64,000 nucleotides of DNA from Paenibacillus amylolyticus. Its GTDB lineage: Bacteria > Bacillota > Bacilli > Paenibacillales > Paenibacillaceae. The notes below the pieces were generated by a model. The model worked only from the letters and a program-made list of their open reading frames with translations, was not told the origin of the DNA and did not search any database. Positions 24,422-39,383 of this stretch are shown here, one piece after another. The DNA is taken from contig NZ_BCNV01000001.1 in assembly GCF_001570725.1 (NCBI RefSeq), positions 3,038,001 through 3,102,000 of the forward strand, given 5' to 3'. Positions within the stretch are counted from its first letter, which is position 1; every line of letters begins with the position of its first letter. The translations under genes were made by a program, and so were the position numbers.

Positions 24422-25318
24422 ATGTTCAGACATACCGCCGCATTGATTATAGCTGCAAGTTTGCTGTTATCCGCCTGTGGGGCAGCGGAAGAAAAAACAT
24501 CAGAAAATTCCGTACCAGCGAGTGAACCCACTACAACAATTCAAGAAGAGCAAATTGATTCTAACCCAACTGAATCAGGAGAACCCGGAACTGGTGTGAC
24601 CGAACCTTCAACGAGCGATTCAACTGCGACAGAAGAAGAACCTGACCCTTCGGAGCAGATTTCTGTGGAAGAGAAAGTGGAACAAACGTATCACATGAAT
24701 GAAAATTATTATATTAAACCGAATGATGAGACGAGCCCAAGCAAAGTGGTCTTGTTAACTTTTGATGATGGCCCCAAAGAAGAAAAAATGATTACTTCAC
24801 TAATCGACACTTTAGATAAACATAACGCTAAAGCGATATTTTTCGTCAATGGATATCGGGTGAAAAGTCACCCGGAATTGCTCAAACTTATCCATGAACG
24901 GGGTCAGATTGTAGGCAATCATGCCTGGGATCATGAGGATCTTAAAAAAATGTCTAACGCTGAGGCGGCAAAACAGGTTACAGACGTCCAAAAAATAGTA
25001 CAGGACACCATCGGGGAGGAACCGCAATTCTTCCGCCCGCCTTTTGGATCGGGTAATGATGCACTGAAGGCGACCGTGAAAAAAAATGGCATGTTATACA
25101 TGACGTGGTCTAATGGTTCGCTTGATTGGGATAAAAGCACCAAAAACAAACCGGAAAAAGTCATTCAAAATGTACTGGACCAGTTAAATCCCGGAAGCAA
25201 TATTTTGATGCACGAGTTGCCATGGACGGTTGAAGCATTGGATGAGTTGCTGACCAAGCTCGAAAAGAAAGGTTATTCCTTTGTCGATCCGCGTGCAATA
25301 GAATTGGAAGCTCGTTAG
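24422..25318 (+). CDS. Polysaccharide deacetylase lipoprotein (NodB family)
   Basis: The 298-aa product has a lipoprotein signal (MFRHTAALIIAASLLLSAC) and a 60-residue Ser/Thr/Glu-rich linker, then a NodB domain. Catalytic elements are TFDDGPKEEK (Asp-Asp metal site), NHAWDHEDL (H-x4-H), FFRPPFGSGND and the final ILMHELPWT. It should deacetylate N-acetylated cell-wall glycans outside the membrane. The ATG at 24422 gives a proper signal peptide; an in-frame ATG upstream at 24368 does not. It is the only plus-strand gene in this stretch. Confidence 0.92.
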   Translation: MFRHTAALIIAASLLLSACGAAEEKTSENSVPASEPTTTIQEEQIDSNPTESGEPGTGVTEPSTSDSTATEEEPDPSEQISVEEKVEQTYHMNENYYIKPNDETSPSKVVLLTFDDGPKEEKMITSLIDTLDKHNAKAIFFVNGYRVKSHPELLKLIHERGQIVGNHAWDHEDLKKMSNAEAAKQVTDVQKIVQDTIGEEPQFFRPPFGSGNDALKATVKKNGMLYMTWSNGSLDWDKSTKNKPEKVIQNVLDQLNPGSNILMHELPWTVEALDELLTKLEKKGYSFVDPRAIELEAR

Positions 25319-25340
25319 ATTGTAATTTTGCGCATAAAAT

Positions 25341-25375
25341 GAAACGGCCTTGATCCGATGGATCAAGGCTGTTTC
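25341..25375. terminator. Convergent-gene terminator
   Basis: GAAAC-GGCCTTGATCC and GGATCAAGGC-GTTTC form a strong stem. It overlaps the 3' end of the minus-strand phosphoesterase gene; T runs are short, so its efficiency is uncertain. Confidence 0.55.
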
Positions 25376-26247
25376 TCTGTGATTGCTTTTTCCGCGGGCA
25401 CTCTTAACGTGATGATATGCATCTCCGCAGGACAACCTAGTCGGAGAGGAAGATGATTGGTACCGTATCCTCTGCTAACCAGCATTTTGCCTTGTTGGTA
25501 AACGTCCTCCGGATTGCGCTTCAGGGAATACCACCCATTCGAAATGGGACGATATGCTTTGCTCAGGAACACAGGTCCGAAAAAAGGTACTACCAATTGT
25601 CCGCCATGTGTATGGCCGCTCAAGATAAGATCTGCATTTTGCTCCAAGCGAAGGGCCTGTAAAGGATCATGAACGATGGCTAATTTGCAAAAATGGTCGC
25701 CGACCTGCTCTAACAATACATCTCCCTGTTTGGAACGATAGTCTATACCGATCAGGCTCACTCTGTCGTTGCCCCTACTCAGATATTCCACGTTATCCTG
25801 CAGGAGCTGAACGCCCGATTCCCGAAGGATTCGAGCAAGATTAGCGGTACCAGCCCTCTTATCGTGGTTCCCATACACGGTAAAAGAAGGAGCAATGTTC
25901 GATAAGAGTTTCATATTATGTCTAACTATGGACCATGAGATTCCTTTTTCCGCAACGTCCCCACCGATCAGAACCCAGTCCACCTTGTTTCTTAAATTTT
26001 CCAGATCCTTCTGTTTCAGCTTGCGCTTGTGCGTATCGGATACATACAAAATCATAGCCCCGTCAAAGGATGGTGGCAGATGAGGAACTTCAACCTCTTC
26101 TTCAATCACTTGATGAACATGGGCTTCACGCCACATATGAAAAAATAGTACAACTCCCATCAAAATGATTAAACCTGCGATAAATAGTATTACCACGGCA
26201 ATGGAAGGAACGTATTCAGAGCGGGTGCCCCTTTTACCCCCCACCAA
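25363..26247 (-). CDS. Membrane-anchored metallophosphoesterase (YpbG-like)
   Basis: The product (up to 294 aa) has one N-terminal membrane helix and a calcineurin-like phosphoesterase domain. Visible metal motifs are YVSDTHKR, LIGGDVAEKG, VYGNHDKR and SGHTHGGQL, in the usual order. The nominal GTG start at 26247 overlaps the upstream gene by 58 bases and has no clear ribosome site, so the true start may be further in. Position and fold match B. subtilis YpbG. Substrate is unknown. Confidence 0.9.
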   Translation of the reverse strand: MVGGKRGTRSEYVPSIAVVILFIAGLIILMGVVLFFHMWREAHVHQVIEEEVEVPHLPPSFDGAMILYVSDTHKRKLKQKDLENLRNKVDWVLIGGDVAEKGISWSIVRHNMKLLSNIAPSFTVYGNHDKRAGTANLARILRESGVQLLQDNVEYLSRGNDRVSLIGIDYRSKQGDVLLEQVGDHFCKLAIVHDPLQALRLEQNADLILSGHTHGGQLVVPFFGPVFLSKAYRPISNGWYSLKRNPEDVYQQGKMLVSRGYGTNHLPLRLGCPAEMHIITLRVPAEKAITEKQP

Positions 26248-26642
26248 ACCAGACTAATCGTTAACATGACAAAAATAAAAATGAGTGAATTGACAAACCT
26301 CTTGCTCAATTTTAACCGACGTGAAGGATGTAATTCTGTCCGTGTAGGAAGCGAACCCGCTTCGGGGATCGATTCTTCCGTTGTTTTTGGCGTTTTTTTG
26401 GAGCGTGATGGTGCTCTTTGTGGTAATACCGGACTTTCCAGCGTTTCTGTATAGGGCTTGCGCTGTGATCTAGGTATGGAAACGGAAGTTATTGGTGTAA
26501 TTCCCCCAACTTCAGCTGCCGCTGCCGTTTCAGCAACCAGGCTTACTTGAGAAGCCACCTGACGCTCGGATGTCTCTTTTTTATCCGATTGACGATGGCG
26601 CTGACTGCCATATGTCTTCATTCTGCTTAATGGCTGATTCAT
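26190..26642 (-). CDS. Pro/Ser-rich protein with C-terminal membrane helix
   Basis: The 150-aa product is polar and low-complexity for about 105 residues, with many Ser, Thr, Pro, Arg and Lys, then has a hydrophobic segment FVNSLIFIFVMLTISLVWW near residue 116. The ATG overlaps the stop of the upstream ypbD-like gene by four bases and follows GGAGGGGATC. The reading frame at its 3' end overlaps the phosphoesterase gene. No family is recognised; it may be a tail-anchored protein. Confidence 0.65.
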   Translation of the reverse strand: MNQPLSRMKTYGSQRHRQSDKKETSERQVASQVSLVAETAAAAEVGGITPITSVSIPRSQRKPYTETLESPVLPQRAPSRSKKTPKTTEESIPEAGSLPTRTELHPSRRLKLSKRFVNSLIFIFVMLTISLVWWGVKGAPALNTFLPLPW

Positions 26643-27232
26643 GATCCCCTCCGAAAACGTATCGCTAATCCGGACACCAAATCAATTATAAAGTGACATA
26701 ATATAGGCGCCCATAATGTGCCGGATTGCATGTAAATCCAACCCAATCCATAACTTGAGACAAACACCCATCCTGTTGGAATCCAGTGCCGCAAATAACG
26801 AATGTGGATAACTGCAAATAAAATACTTGTCCAGTAAGGACCGATGGCATGTTGAATGGCTCCACGGAATAATAATTCCTCACATACAGCAACAATGGCT
26901 GCTATACATACAATGTGCCAGATCGGACGCCCACGGAACAACATCTCATTAATTCCACCGTCATCCATGCTTTCCTGAGGTATAACATACGACAGTACCA
27001 AGTCCATAACAAGCATTACGCCAGCAAGACCAAGACCCCACCATATAAATTGGTAATTGTCGGGCCATGCGAGTACATCTAACAAGTTTCGTTTCTGCAA
27101 TAAAATCCATACAACCCCGATTATCAGTGTCAGACCTTGTGTAAAGTATAAATTGATTAAAAGCAAACGCTCGGTAAGCTGCTGTGGCTCAGCCTTCTGA
27201 ATCTTGAACTTGGGAAACTTGAATTTTTTCAT
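26639..27232 (-). CDS. CPBP-family intramembrane protease (YpbD-like)
   Basis: The 197-aa membrane protein carries the CPBP/Abi motif EELLFRGAIQ near residue 123 and a second motif, FAVIHIRYL, with catalytic His. About six membrane segments follow a basic N-terminus (MKKFKFPKFKIQKAEP). The ATG at 27232 follows AGAGGACA; a 14-codon upstream extension is not needed. B. subtilis YpbD lies in the same region near serA. The CPBP family includes bacteriocin-immunity and CAAX-like proteases; the role here is unknown. Confidence 0.88.
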   Translation of the reverse strand: MKKFKFPKFKIQKAEPQQLTERLLLINLYFTQGLTLIIGVVWILLQKRNLLDVLAWPDNYQFIWWGLGLAGVMLVMDLVLSYVIPQESMDDGGINEMLFRGRPIWHIVCIAAIVAVCEELLFRGAIQHAIGPYWTSILFAVIHIRYLRHWIPTGWVFVSSYGLGWIYMQSGTLWAPILCHFIIDLVSGLAIRFRRGS

Positions 27233-27367
27233 CGGATGCGTCTGTCCTCTTGAGTTAAATTTGATGGATAACAATTACGTTGTCCAATCGGATAGTATAC
27301 TAAATGATAGCCAAAAAACCAAATAGGTTCAAGGCCTGCCCGAAGTCCCGGTTTTGAGTCAATGCCA

Positions 27368-27541
27368 TTACTTCATTAAAGCAATAAAATCCGGTTCACC
27401 AAACAGCATATATTCCATCTCGTTAAGGTATGTACAGTAACTGTTAGATGGCTTATAGTCACTTTGACTATGTCTGAATCGAAAGACATCTGCAATCCAA
27501 TTTAAAACATTTAAGCCTATTGACATGCTCATGTCAGCCAT
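27368..27541 (-). CDS. Possible small ORF, 57 aa
   Basis: A 57-codon frame (MADMSMSIGLNVLNWIADVF... ending FGEPDFIALMK) has a natural composition and contains a YCTYLNEMEYM segment, but no ribosome site is seen, and its start overlaps the promoter proposed for the serA T-box leader. It may be a spurious frame or a decayed gene fragment. Listed so the region is not left blank. Confidence 0.3.
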   Translation of the reverse strand: MADMSMSIGLNVLNWIADVFRFRHSQSDYKPSNSYCTYLNEMEYMLFGEPDFIALMK

Positions 27542-27551
27542 GATACATTAT
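27520..27551 (+). promoter_or_regulatory. Promoter of the serA leader
   Basis: TTGACA at 27520-27525 is followed after 18 bases by TACATT (4 of 6 to the -10 consensus); the exact -10 phase is uncertain. Transcription would start about 20 bases before stem I of the T-box leader. Confidence 0.5.
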
Positions 27552-27567
27552 GAAAAAATTAGTCACG

Positions 27568-27836
27568 TTAAACACGATGATGGAAAAAAGATGTTGCTTC
27601 GTCTTCCAGAGAGCCGATGGTAGGTGTGAATCGGTGGCAGGCAAATGGTCTTGAGCGCTCCTGAGTTATTGCATTGAAATTGGAGTAGGTGCAATCGGTT
27701 TAGACCCGTTATCCTCTTCGGTCTTCATTGACCGCTAAGACTGTCGTTGCGAAACGGCGGTGAATTAGGGTGGTACCACGACAACTCTCGTCCCTTATTG
27801 CGCAAGCAGTATGTGGATTGAGAGTTTTTTGATTTA
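27568..27836 (+). promoter_or_regulatory. T-box riboswitch upstream of serA
   Basis: The leader has the T-box hallmarks: the stem I motif AGAGAG at 27608-27613 followed by CCGATGGTAGGTGTGAATCGG, the conserved AGGGTGGTACCACG box at 27767-27780, and a terminator made from AACTCTCG (from 27783) and the following GAGAGTTTTTT at about 27820-27830. The segment after stem I contains both AGC (27654) and TCC (27659), which are serine codons, so the likely sensor is uncharged tRNA-Ser whichever specifier is used. Antitermination would turn on serA when serine is short. Confidence 0.9.
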
Positions 27837-27997
27837 TTTTAATGGATATCTGTGGGATCACTCTATTTGCTTCACCTTCCCCCTCTGCTGCGACACCGCG
27901 TTGTTGGGCGGAAGAATCAACCTGGTTTTAAGGAATACCTCTTCGCTGAGGTCAGACCTTGACGATAAAGATACACATACCTAAGGAGGAAGAAACC

Positions 27998-29593
27998 ATG
28001 TACAAAGTGTTAGTGTCGGACCCAATCAGTGATCTGGGGATCCAGCAACTGGTGGATGCAAATGATGTTGTTGTTGAGAAGAAAACCGGTCTTAGTGAAG
28101 ATGAACTTGTTGCCATTATTGGTGATTATGATGCCCTTTTGGTTCGCAGCCAGACTCGTGTTACAGATCGTATTATGACGGCTGGTACCAACCTTAAGGT
28201 GATCGGACGTGCAGGTGTTGGTGTAGATAACATTGATCTGGAAGCTGCTACACAGCGTGGTATCATCGTTATTAACGCACCTGACGGCAATACCATCACA
28301 ACCTGTGAGCACACGTTTGCCATGATGATGGCACTGGCGCGTCACATTCCTCAGGCATACGCCAAAACCATTCAAGGTACGTGGGATCGTAAAACCTTCC
28401 TGGGTGTGGAATTAAGAAATAAAACGCTGGGTGTACTGGGCATGGGACGGATCGGTAGTGAAGTTGCCAAGCGCGCCAAAGCATTCGGAATGGATATTCT
28501 TGCTTACGACCCGTTCCTCACGGAGGAGCGTGCAGAGAAGCTGCAAGTGAAGCTGGCTAGTGTAGATGATATCATTCGCAATGCGGACTTCATGACCGTT
28601 CACACGCCATTAACACCGGAAACACGGCACATGATTTCCCGTCCACAATTTGAAGTTATGAAAAAAGGCATGCGGATCATCAACTGTGCCCGTGGTGGTG
28701 TAGTTGACGAGATGGCACTTGTGGAAGCCATTGACGAAGGCATTGTTGCCGGAGCAGCATTTGATGTATTTGAAAGTGAACCACCTGCTCAGGACCACCC
28801 GTTCCTGAATCACCCTAGCATTATCGTTACACCTCACCTTGGTGCATCCACTGTCGAGGCACAAGAAAACGTAGCGATCGACGTATCCGAACAAGTTCTT
28901 CACATTCTGCGCAATGAACCATTCAAGAACGCAGTTAACATGCCGGCAGTTGCACCAACTGTAATGAACAAATTGCAGCCTTATTTCAAACTGGGTGAAA
29001 CACTGGGTAGTTTTGCAGCACAGATTACACAAAATGCAGTGCAGGAGATTCGGATCGATTACGCTGGTGACCTTTCTGAAGTAGATACGTCTCCTCTCAC
29101 TCGTTACATTGTGAAGGGTATTCTGGCAAGACATTTGGGCGGGGAAGCCAATATCGTCAACTCCATGCATTTGGCCAAAATCCGTGATCTGAATGTGGTT
29201 GTAAGCCAAACCTCTGCAACTAAAGGATTTACTAACCTGATTACCGTAACCTTGGTGACGACTCAGGACGCTGAAGAACGCCGTGTAGCGGGTACATTGC
29301 TTGCAGGTTATGGAGAGCGTATTGTTCGCCTGGACAAATTCCCGGTAGATATCGCTCCGGAAAGTCATCAAATCTTGATCTCACATAACGATAAACCAGG
29401 TATTATCGGACGTGTAGGAACTCTGCTTGGACAAAATGAGGTCAACATCGCATCCATGCAAGTGGGTCGGAAAATCATTGGTGGTGCTGCCATCATGATC
29501 CTGACCGTGGATAAAGCCGTTCCCAAAGATGTTCTTGTTCAGCTCGCTGCCCTTCCAGAAATTAATACAGCCGTTGAAATCGTGTTGGAATAG
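27998..29593 (+). CDS. serA: D-3-phosphoglycerate dehydrogenase
   Basis: The 531-aa enzyme oxidises 3-phosphoglycerate, the first step of serine synthesis. It has the 2-hydroxyacid dehydrogenase fold with [17 protein letters not shown] (NAD site), [10 protein letters not shown] (catalytic Arg), the DVFESEPP segment and TPHLGAST (catalytic His). The C-terminus has an ASB domain and an ACT domain ending in [17 protein letters not shown], matching the long type of SerA. The ATG at 27998 follows AAGGAGGAAGAAACC; an upstream frame start at 27959 is disregarded. It is controlled by a T-box leader. Confidence 0.97.
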   Translation: MYKVLVSDPISDLGIQQLVDANDVVVEKKTGLSEDELVAIIGDYDALLVRSQTRVTDRIMTAGTNLKVIGRAGVGVDNIDLEAATQRGIIVINAPDGNTITTCEHTFAMMMALARHIPQAYAKTIQGTWDRKTFLGVELRNKTLGVLGMGRIGSEVAKRAKAFGMDILAYDPFLTEERAEKLQVKLASVDDIIRNADFMTVHTPLTPETRHMISRPQFEVMKKGMRIINCARGGVVDEMALVEAIDEGIVAGAAFDVFESEPPAQDHPFLNHPSIIVTPHLGASTVEAQENVAIDVSEQVLHILRNEPFKNAVNMPAVAPTVMNKLQPYFKLGETLGSFAAQITQNAVQEIRIDYAGDLSEVDTSPLTRYIVKGILARHLGGEANIVNSMHLAKIRDLNVVVSQTSATKGFTNLITVTLVTTQDAEERRVAGTLLAGYGERIVRLDKFPVDIAPESHQILISHNDKPGIIGRVGTLLGQNEVNIASMQVGRKIIGGAAIMILTVDKAVPKDVLVQLAALPEINTAVEIVLE

Positions 29594-29617
29594 TTGCTTA
29601 TCATTCAGTAAAATTCA

Positions 29618-29656
29618 AAAGAGACGAACCCCAAAGGGTCCGTCTCTTTTTTTCGT
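29618..29656. terminator. Bidirectional terminator between serA and the collagen-like gene
   Basis: GAGACGAACCC and GGGTCCGTCTC form the stem, with A-rich and T-rich flanks (TTTTTTT on the plus strand). Confidence 0.85.
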
Positions 29657-29658
29657 AG

Positions 29659-35634
<5,976 letters not shown>

Positions 35635-35758
35635 CTAACTTGCTTGTTTTTCAAGCTTATGTAACATAGAGAGGAAAATTATCTTGGACACTCTTTTTAA
35701 GCAAGATAAAAACGATGGTTCATGTTCCACGTTGAACAAGATTAAACGGTACTCTTCA

Positions 35759-35790
35759 ACAAAAAAACACCCTACATAAGAGGGTGTTCT
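35759..35790 (-). terminator. Terminator after resE
   Basis: On the minus strand AACACCCTC-TTATG-TAGGGTGTT followed by TTTTTT. Confidence 0.85.
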
Positions 35791-35813
35791 CGCACTTTTT
35801 GTATGAAATCGGG

Positions 35814-37298
35814 CTATTTCGATGAATCCACAGGAAATTGTAAAATAAACTCCGTACCTTCGCCAAGTACACTATTCACATTAATGATGCCTTGATGGGC
35901 ATCTACAATATTTTTCACAATGGCTAAACCGAGTCCTGTACCTACACTTTCACCCCGAACACGTGCCTTGTCAGCTTTGTAGAAGCGTTCGAAAATAAAA
36001 GGTAAGTCAGACGAGGGGATACCTACACCCTGATCCTTCACAGATACCCTGGCGAACGGAGCGCGAAGATGCGTGACCAGCTCGGCAGAAATCATTACAT
36101 TTTTGCCAGTAGGCGTATGCCTGAATGCATTGTCCAGCAAATTCGTAAATACCTGCTCCAGTCGATCCTCATCTGCCTGTTGAAGTTCAATGGTTGGCTG
36201 TTTGCATTCAAACTGCAGTTGGATTCCCTGTTCTTTCGAGCGCACCGAGAACTTTCGATATACCCGTTCCAGCAGTTCTCCGAGGTCAACTTCCTTCATC
36301 ACCATGTCCGTGTGTCCAGCTTCCATCCGGGCAAGATCAAGCAGGTCTTTAACCAGTCTGCCCATCCGCAGAGACTCATCATGAATCACCTGAATGAGTT
36401 CTTCACTCTCCTCAGGAGAGGTTGCCATGCCGTCCAGAAGCGCTTCACTGTAGCCTTGCATCATGGATAACGGGGTTCGTATCTCATGAGATACGTTAGC
36501 CACGAAATCACGCCGCATCTTCTCCAGCCGTACTTCTTCTGTTACGTCTCTCAAGACAGCCACAGCGCCTCTGACAACACTGTCAGCATACAACGGTGCC
36601 ATCTGAACAGACCACACACCTTGCTGTACATGAACATTGGAGCTCTGATCCCCGCCTTGCTCCATCACCAGTCTGAACAAAGGAAGGAGAGGTTCTGGTA
36701 CATCACGTGATGACTTGCCAGAATGCTCGGTATCTTGTCCTTCATCCATCTGTGCCCAATCCAGATCATACCAAGCCTGCATGACCTTCTCTCCTGGCGG
36801 ATTCGTCAGGATAACTTTACCTTCACCATCAAAAGTAACCACCGCATCTGTCATGCTTCGGAGCACACTCGCTAAATGTTCTTTCTCATGGTTAAGGTTG
36901 CGTATGTTATCTTCCAGTTGGGCAGCCATATGATTAAATGTGTTGGCAAGTTCACCAATCTCATCACTTGTTACCAGGGAGAGTCGTGTTCCATAATTCC
37001 CTTTGCGAATCGCATTGGCTGCCTGAATCAATTGCTGCATGGGCTGTGTAATTTTGGTGAATAGAAACAATGCAAAAAAAGTCGTTAAACTGAATCCGAT
37101 AATACAGATATAGGTAAAGAGCCGTTTAATATCTCTCGATTCGGATTCTGCAAAGTTCGTATCAATGTAGGGCAGCAAAAAAAGACCCAGCGCTATAAGT
37201 ACACAACCCACAAGGCAGATAATAGTGATCCATAACTTCCCGACCAGCGATCTCCAGAAATTAAAACTATTTCGGTACTTCCAGTTTATAACCCACAC
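35814..37298 (-). CDS. resE: Sensor histidine kinase ResE
   Basis: The product (up to 494 aa) has two membrane helices near residues 23-45 and 64-82 with a short extracytoplasmic loop, then a HAMP segment, a PAS-like domain, the HisKA box NVSHEIRTPLS near residue 271 and HATPase motifs DNAFRHTP, GVGIP and GTGLGLAIV. It phosphorylates ResD under oxygen limitation. The frame overlaps the end of resD by 32 bases if the GTG at 37298 is used; no strong ribosome site is visible, so the start is uncertain. Confidence 0.93.
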   Translation of the reverse strand: MWVINWKYRNSFNFWRSLVGKLWITIICLVGCVLIALGLFLLPYIDTNFAESESRDIKRLFTYICIIGFSLTTFFALFLFTKITQPMQQLIQAANAIRKGNYGTRLSLVTSDEIGELANTFNHMAAQLEDNIRNLNHEKEHLASVLRSMTDAVVTFDGEGKVILTNPPGEKVMQAWYDLDWAQMDEGQDTEHSGKSSRDVPEPLLPLFRLVMEQGGDQSSNVHVQQGVWSVQMAPLYADSVVRGAVAVLRDVTEEVRLEKMRRDFVANVSHEIRTPLSMMQGYSEALLDGMATSPEESEELIQVIHDESLRMGRLVKDLLDLARMEAGHTDMVMKEVDLGELLERVYRKFSVRSKEQGIQLQFECKQPTIELQQADEDRLEQVFTNLLDNAFRHTPTGKNVMISAELVTHLRAPFARVSVKDQGVGIPSSDLPFIFERFYKADKARVRGESVGTGLGLAIVKNIVDAHQGIINVNSVLGEGTEFILQFPVDSSK

Positions 37299-37983
37299 CC
37301 CACACCGTCGTAATCATGGCCGCCGATTCAGGCGATACCTTGTTAAGTTTCTCGCGAAGACGCTTCACGTGCGTATCCACGGTACGAAGATCGCCAAAGA
37401 ATTCGTAATTCCATACATCTTTGAGCAGTTCTTCTCTGGAGAAAACTTTGTCTGGAGATGTTGCCAGATAGTGTAGCAATTCATATTCTTTTGGTGTAAG
37501 ACTGATCTCTTCACCGCCAGCGGTTACCCTGTGGGCATCATGCTCAATAACCAGATGCGGGAACACAATGTTGTTACTCGAATTACTCTCCTTGGAGAGA
37601 TATGCCGTTGCAGAAGATCGACGCAAAATCGCTTTTACGCGATAAATCACTTCACGCGGGCTGAATGGTTTTACTACATAGTCATCAGCGCCAACTTCGA
37701 AGCCCTGAACCCGGTTAATCTCTTCCCCTTTTGCAGTAAGCATCAAAACCGGCGTTGATTTCACCTGACGAAGACGGGTACATACTTCAACGCCATCCAT
37801 ACCCGGCAACATCACATCAAGCAAAATTAGTCCGTAGTCACCTGCTGTTGCTTTACGCAGCGCAGTTTCTCCATCCTCGGCTTCATCAATTTCATAACCT
37901 TCTTTTTCAAGATACATTTTCAAAAGCCTGCGGATTCTCTCTTCGTCATCCACGACCAGTATTCGATTCTCATGTTCAGCCAT
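37267..37983 (-). CDS. resD: Response regulator ResD
   Basis: The 238-aa protein has a receiver domain (VVDDEERI, phospho-acceptor LLDVMLPG, VVKPFS) and an OmpR-type winged-helix DNA-binding domain ending HVKRLREKL and VWGVGYKLEVPK. The ATG at 37983 follows GGAGAGGC. In B. subtilis ResD activates respiratory and anaerobic genes, including resA. The order resA-resB-resC-resD-resE is conserved. Confidence 0.96.
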   Translation of the reverse strand: MAEHENRILVVDDEERIRRLLKMYLEKEGYEIDEAEDGETALRKATAGDYGLILLDVMLPGMDGVEVCTRLRQVKSTPVLMLTAKGEEINRVQGFEVGADDYVVKPFSPREVIYRVKAILRRSSATAYLSKESNSSNNIVFPHLVIEHDAHRVTAGGEEISLTPKEYELLHYLATSPDKVFSREELLKDVWNYEFFGDLRTVDTHVKRLREKLNKVSPESAAMITTVWGVGYKLEVPK

Positions 37984-38120
37984 GCCTCTCCAGCCCCTTT
38001 GCAATAACTCCTCATCACTTCTATTATGTTCGATCTGGCGAACAATATTTGAATACCCTTCAATAAAAAGGTACATTTGTGTTTCCCGCTTCTAAACCAA
38101 CCTTTGCAATACGAGTTGTC

Positions 38121-39383
38121 CTAGTCCGCTCCAGCGTAAGAATGTAATCCGGCAATGATCAGATTCACTCCAACCAGCGTAAACATAACGACCAGGAAGC
38201 CAAGAACTGCAAGCCATGCAGACTTTTGACCTTGCCAACCTCTGGATAAACGCAAATGCAGATACACACTATAATATAGCCATGTGATTAATGCCCACAC
38301 CTCTTTGGGGTCCCAGCCCCAAAAGCGACTCCAGGCAATCTGAGCCCAGATCATGGCAAAGATTAATGCTCCCAGCGTAAATATCGGAAAACCAATGGCA
38401 ATCGCGCGATAACTAATCTCATCCAAATCATCGGCATCGATTCCATCCATCATCGGCTGTAACGCTTGTCCAAGTGGTCTACGCACAAGAAGTCGTACAA
38501 TTCCATACAGGATCAGACCTACAATAAGTGACCAAACCACCGTATTCAGCTTGCGCCCGGCATTTACCCCGTTCATCCAGGAAGGCGTCTCAAGTAAAGG
38601 TTTTTTCATGCCAAGAAACGGTGTCATGCTCTCCACTTCGCTATTATATGGTGCAAAAATCGGAGGCATGCGATAAATCACTTTCTCTATTGTACTATTT
38701 TCCTGTACCTCTGTGTCAATGCTGACCGTTTTCTGTACAAAAACCGTCTCGTAACCAGCGGCACGAAAGGCAAATACCGTTCCGATAAATCCGATGACTA
38801 CGACAATGGTAATCAGCGTGAATTCAACCCATCCCCGTTGGCGTCTTGAAGACTTGTCTTTCCCACTGAAATCAACGGTACGTAGCAAATACATGAATCC
38901 TGCAGCAAAACCTACGGCGAAGAACGCTTCACCAAGCGCGGCCAACGTCACGTGAATTTTCAGCCAGATGGACTGAAGTGCCGGGATTAATGGTTGTACC
39001 TCCTGGGGAAATACAGCGGCATACGCCATAATAATGATGGTAAGTGGTAAGGCAAACAAACCAAGTAATGACTTGCGGTATATGGCATAAACAACAATAA
39101 ATGCAACCATGATCATCATGGAGAGAAAAGACATGAACTCGTACATGTTACTAACCGGGATATGACCTGCCCCAGCCCATCGGGTTACAAAAAATACGAT
39201 ATGCGCCGCCAAAGCGACAGTAGAAGCAATAAAAGCTCTTTTACCCCAGCGATTCATATGGTCCAAAGGATCACGATTACTCCATTTTTTGCCCATTACC
39301 GCGACAGCATATAACAAGAATGCAGCACAATAGAGAAAGAAAGCTACGATAAATGCGTCGCTGCTGAAATCCAATAAACTCAT
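38121..39383 (-). CDS. resC: Cytochrome c biogenesis protein ResC (CcsB)
   Basis: The 420-aa multispanning membrane protein belongs to the CcsA/ResC family and carries the heme-handling WGWDPKEVW motif (WGxxWxWD type) near residue 353. About eight to ten hydrophobic segments are present. With ResB it forms the system II heme delivery and ligation complex for c-type cytochromes. Its ATG overlaps the resB stop by four bases. Confidence 0.94.
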   Translation of the reverse strand: MSLLDFSSDAFIVAFFLYCAAFLLYAVAVMGKKWSNRDPLDHMNRWGKRAFIASTVALAAHIVFFVTRWAGAGHIPVSNMYEFMSFLSMMIMVAFIVVYAIYRKSLLGLFALPLTIIIMAYAAVFPQEVQPLIPALQSIWLKIHVTLAALGEAFFAVGFAAGFMYLLRTVDFSGKDKSSRRQRGWVEFTLITIVVVIGFIGTVFAFRAAGYETVFVQKTVSIDTEVQENSTIEKVIYRMPPIFAPYNSEVESMTPFLGMKKPLLETPSWMNGVNAGRKLNTVVWSLIVGLILYGIVRLLVRRPLGQALQPMMDGIDADDLDEISYRAIAIGFPIFTLGALIFAMIWAQIAWSRFWGWDPKEVWALITWLYYSVYLHLRLSRGWQGQKSAWLAVLGFLVVMFTLVGVNLIIAGLHSYAGAD

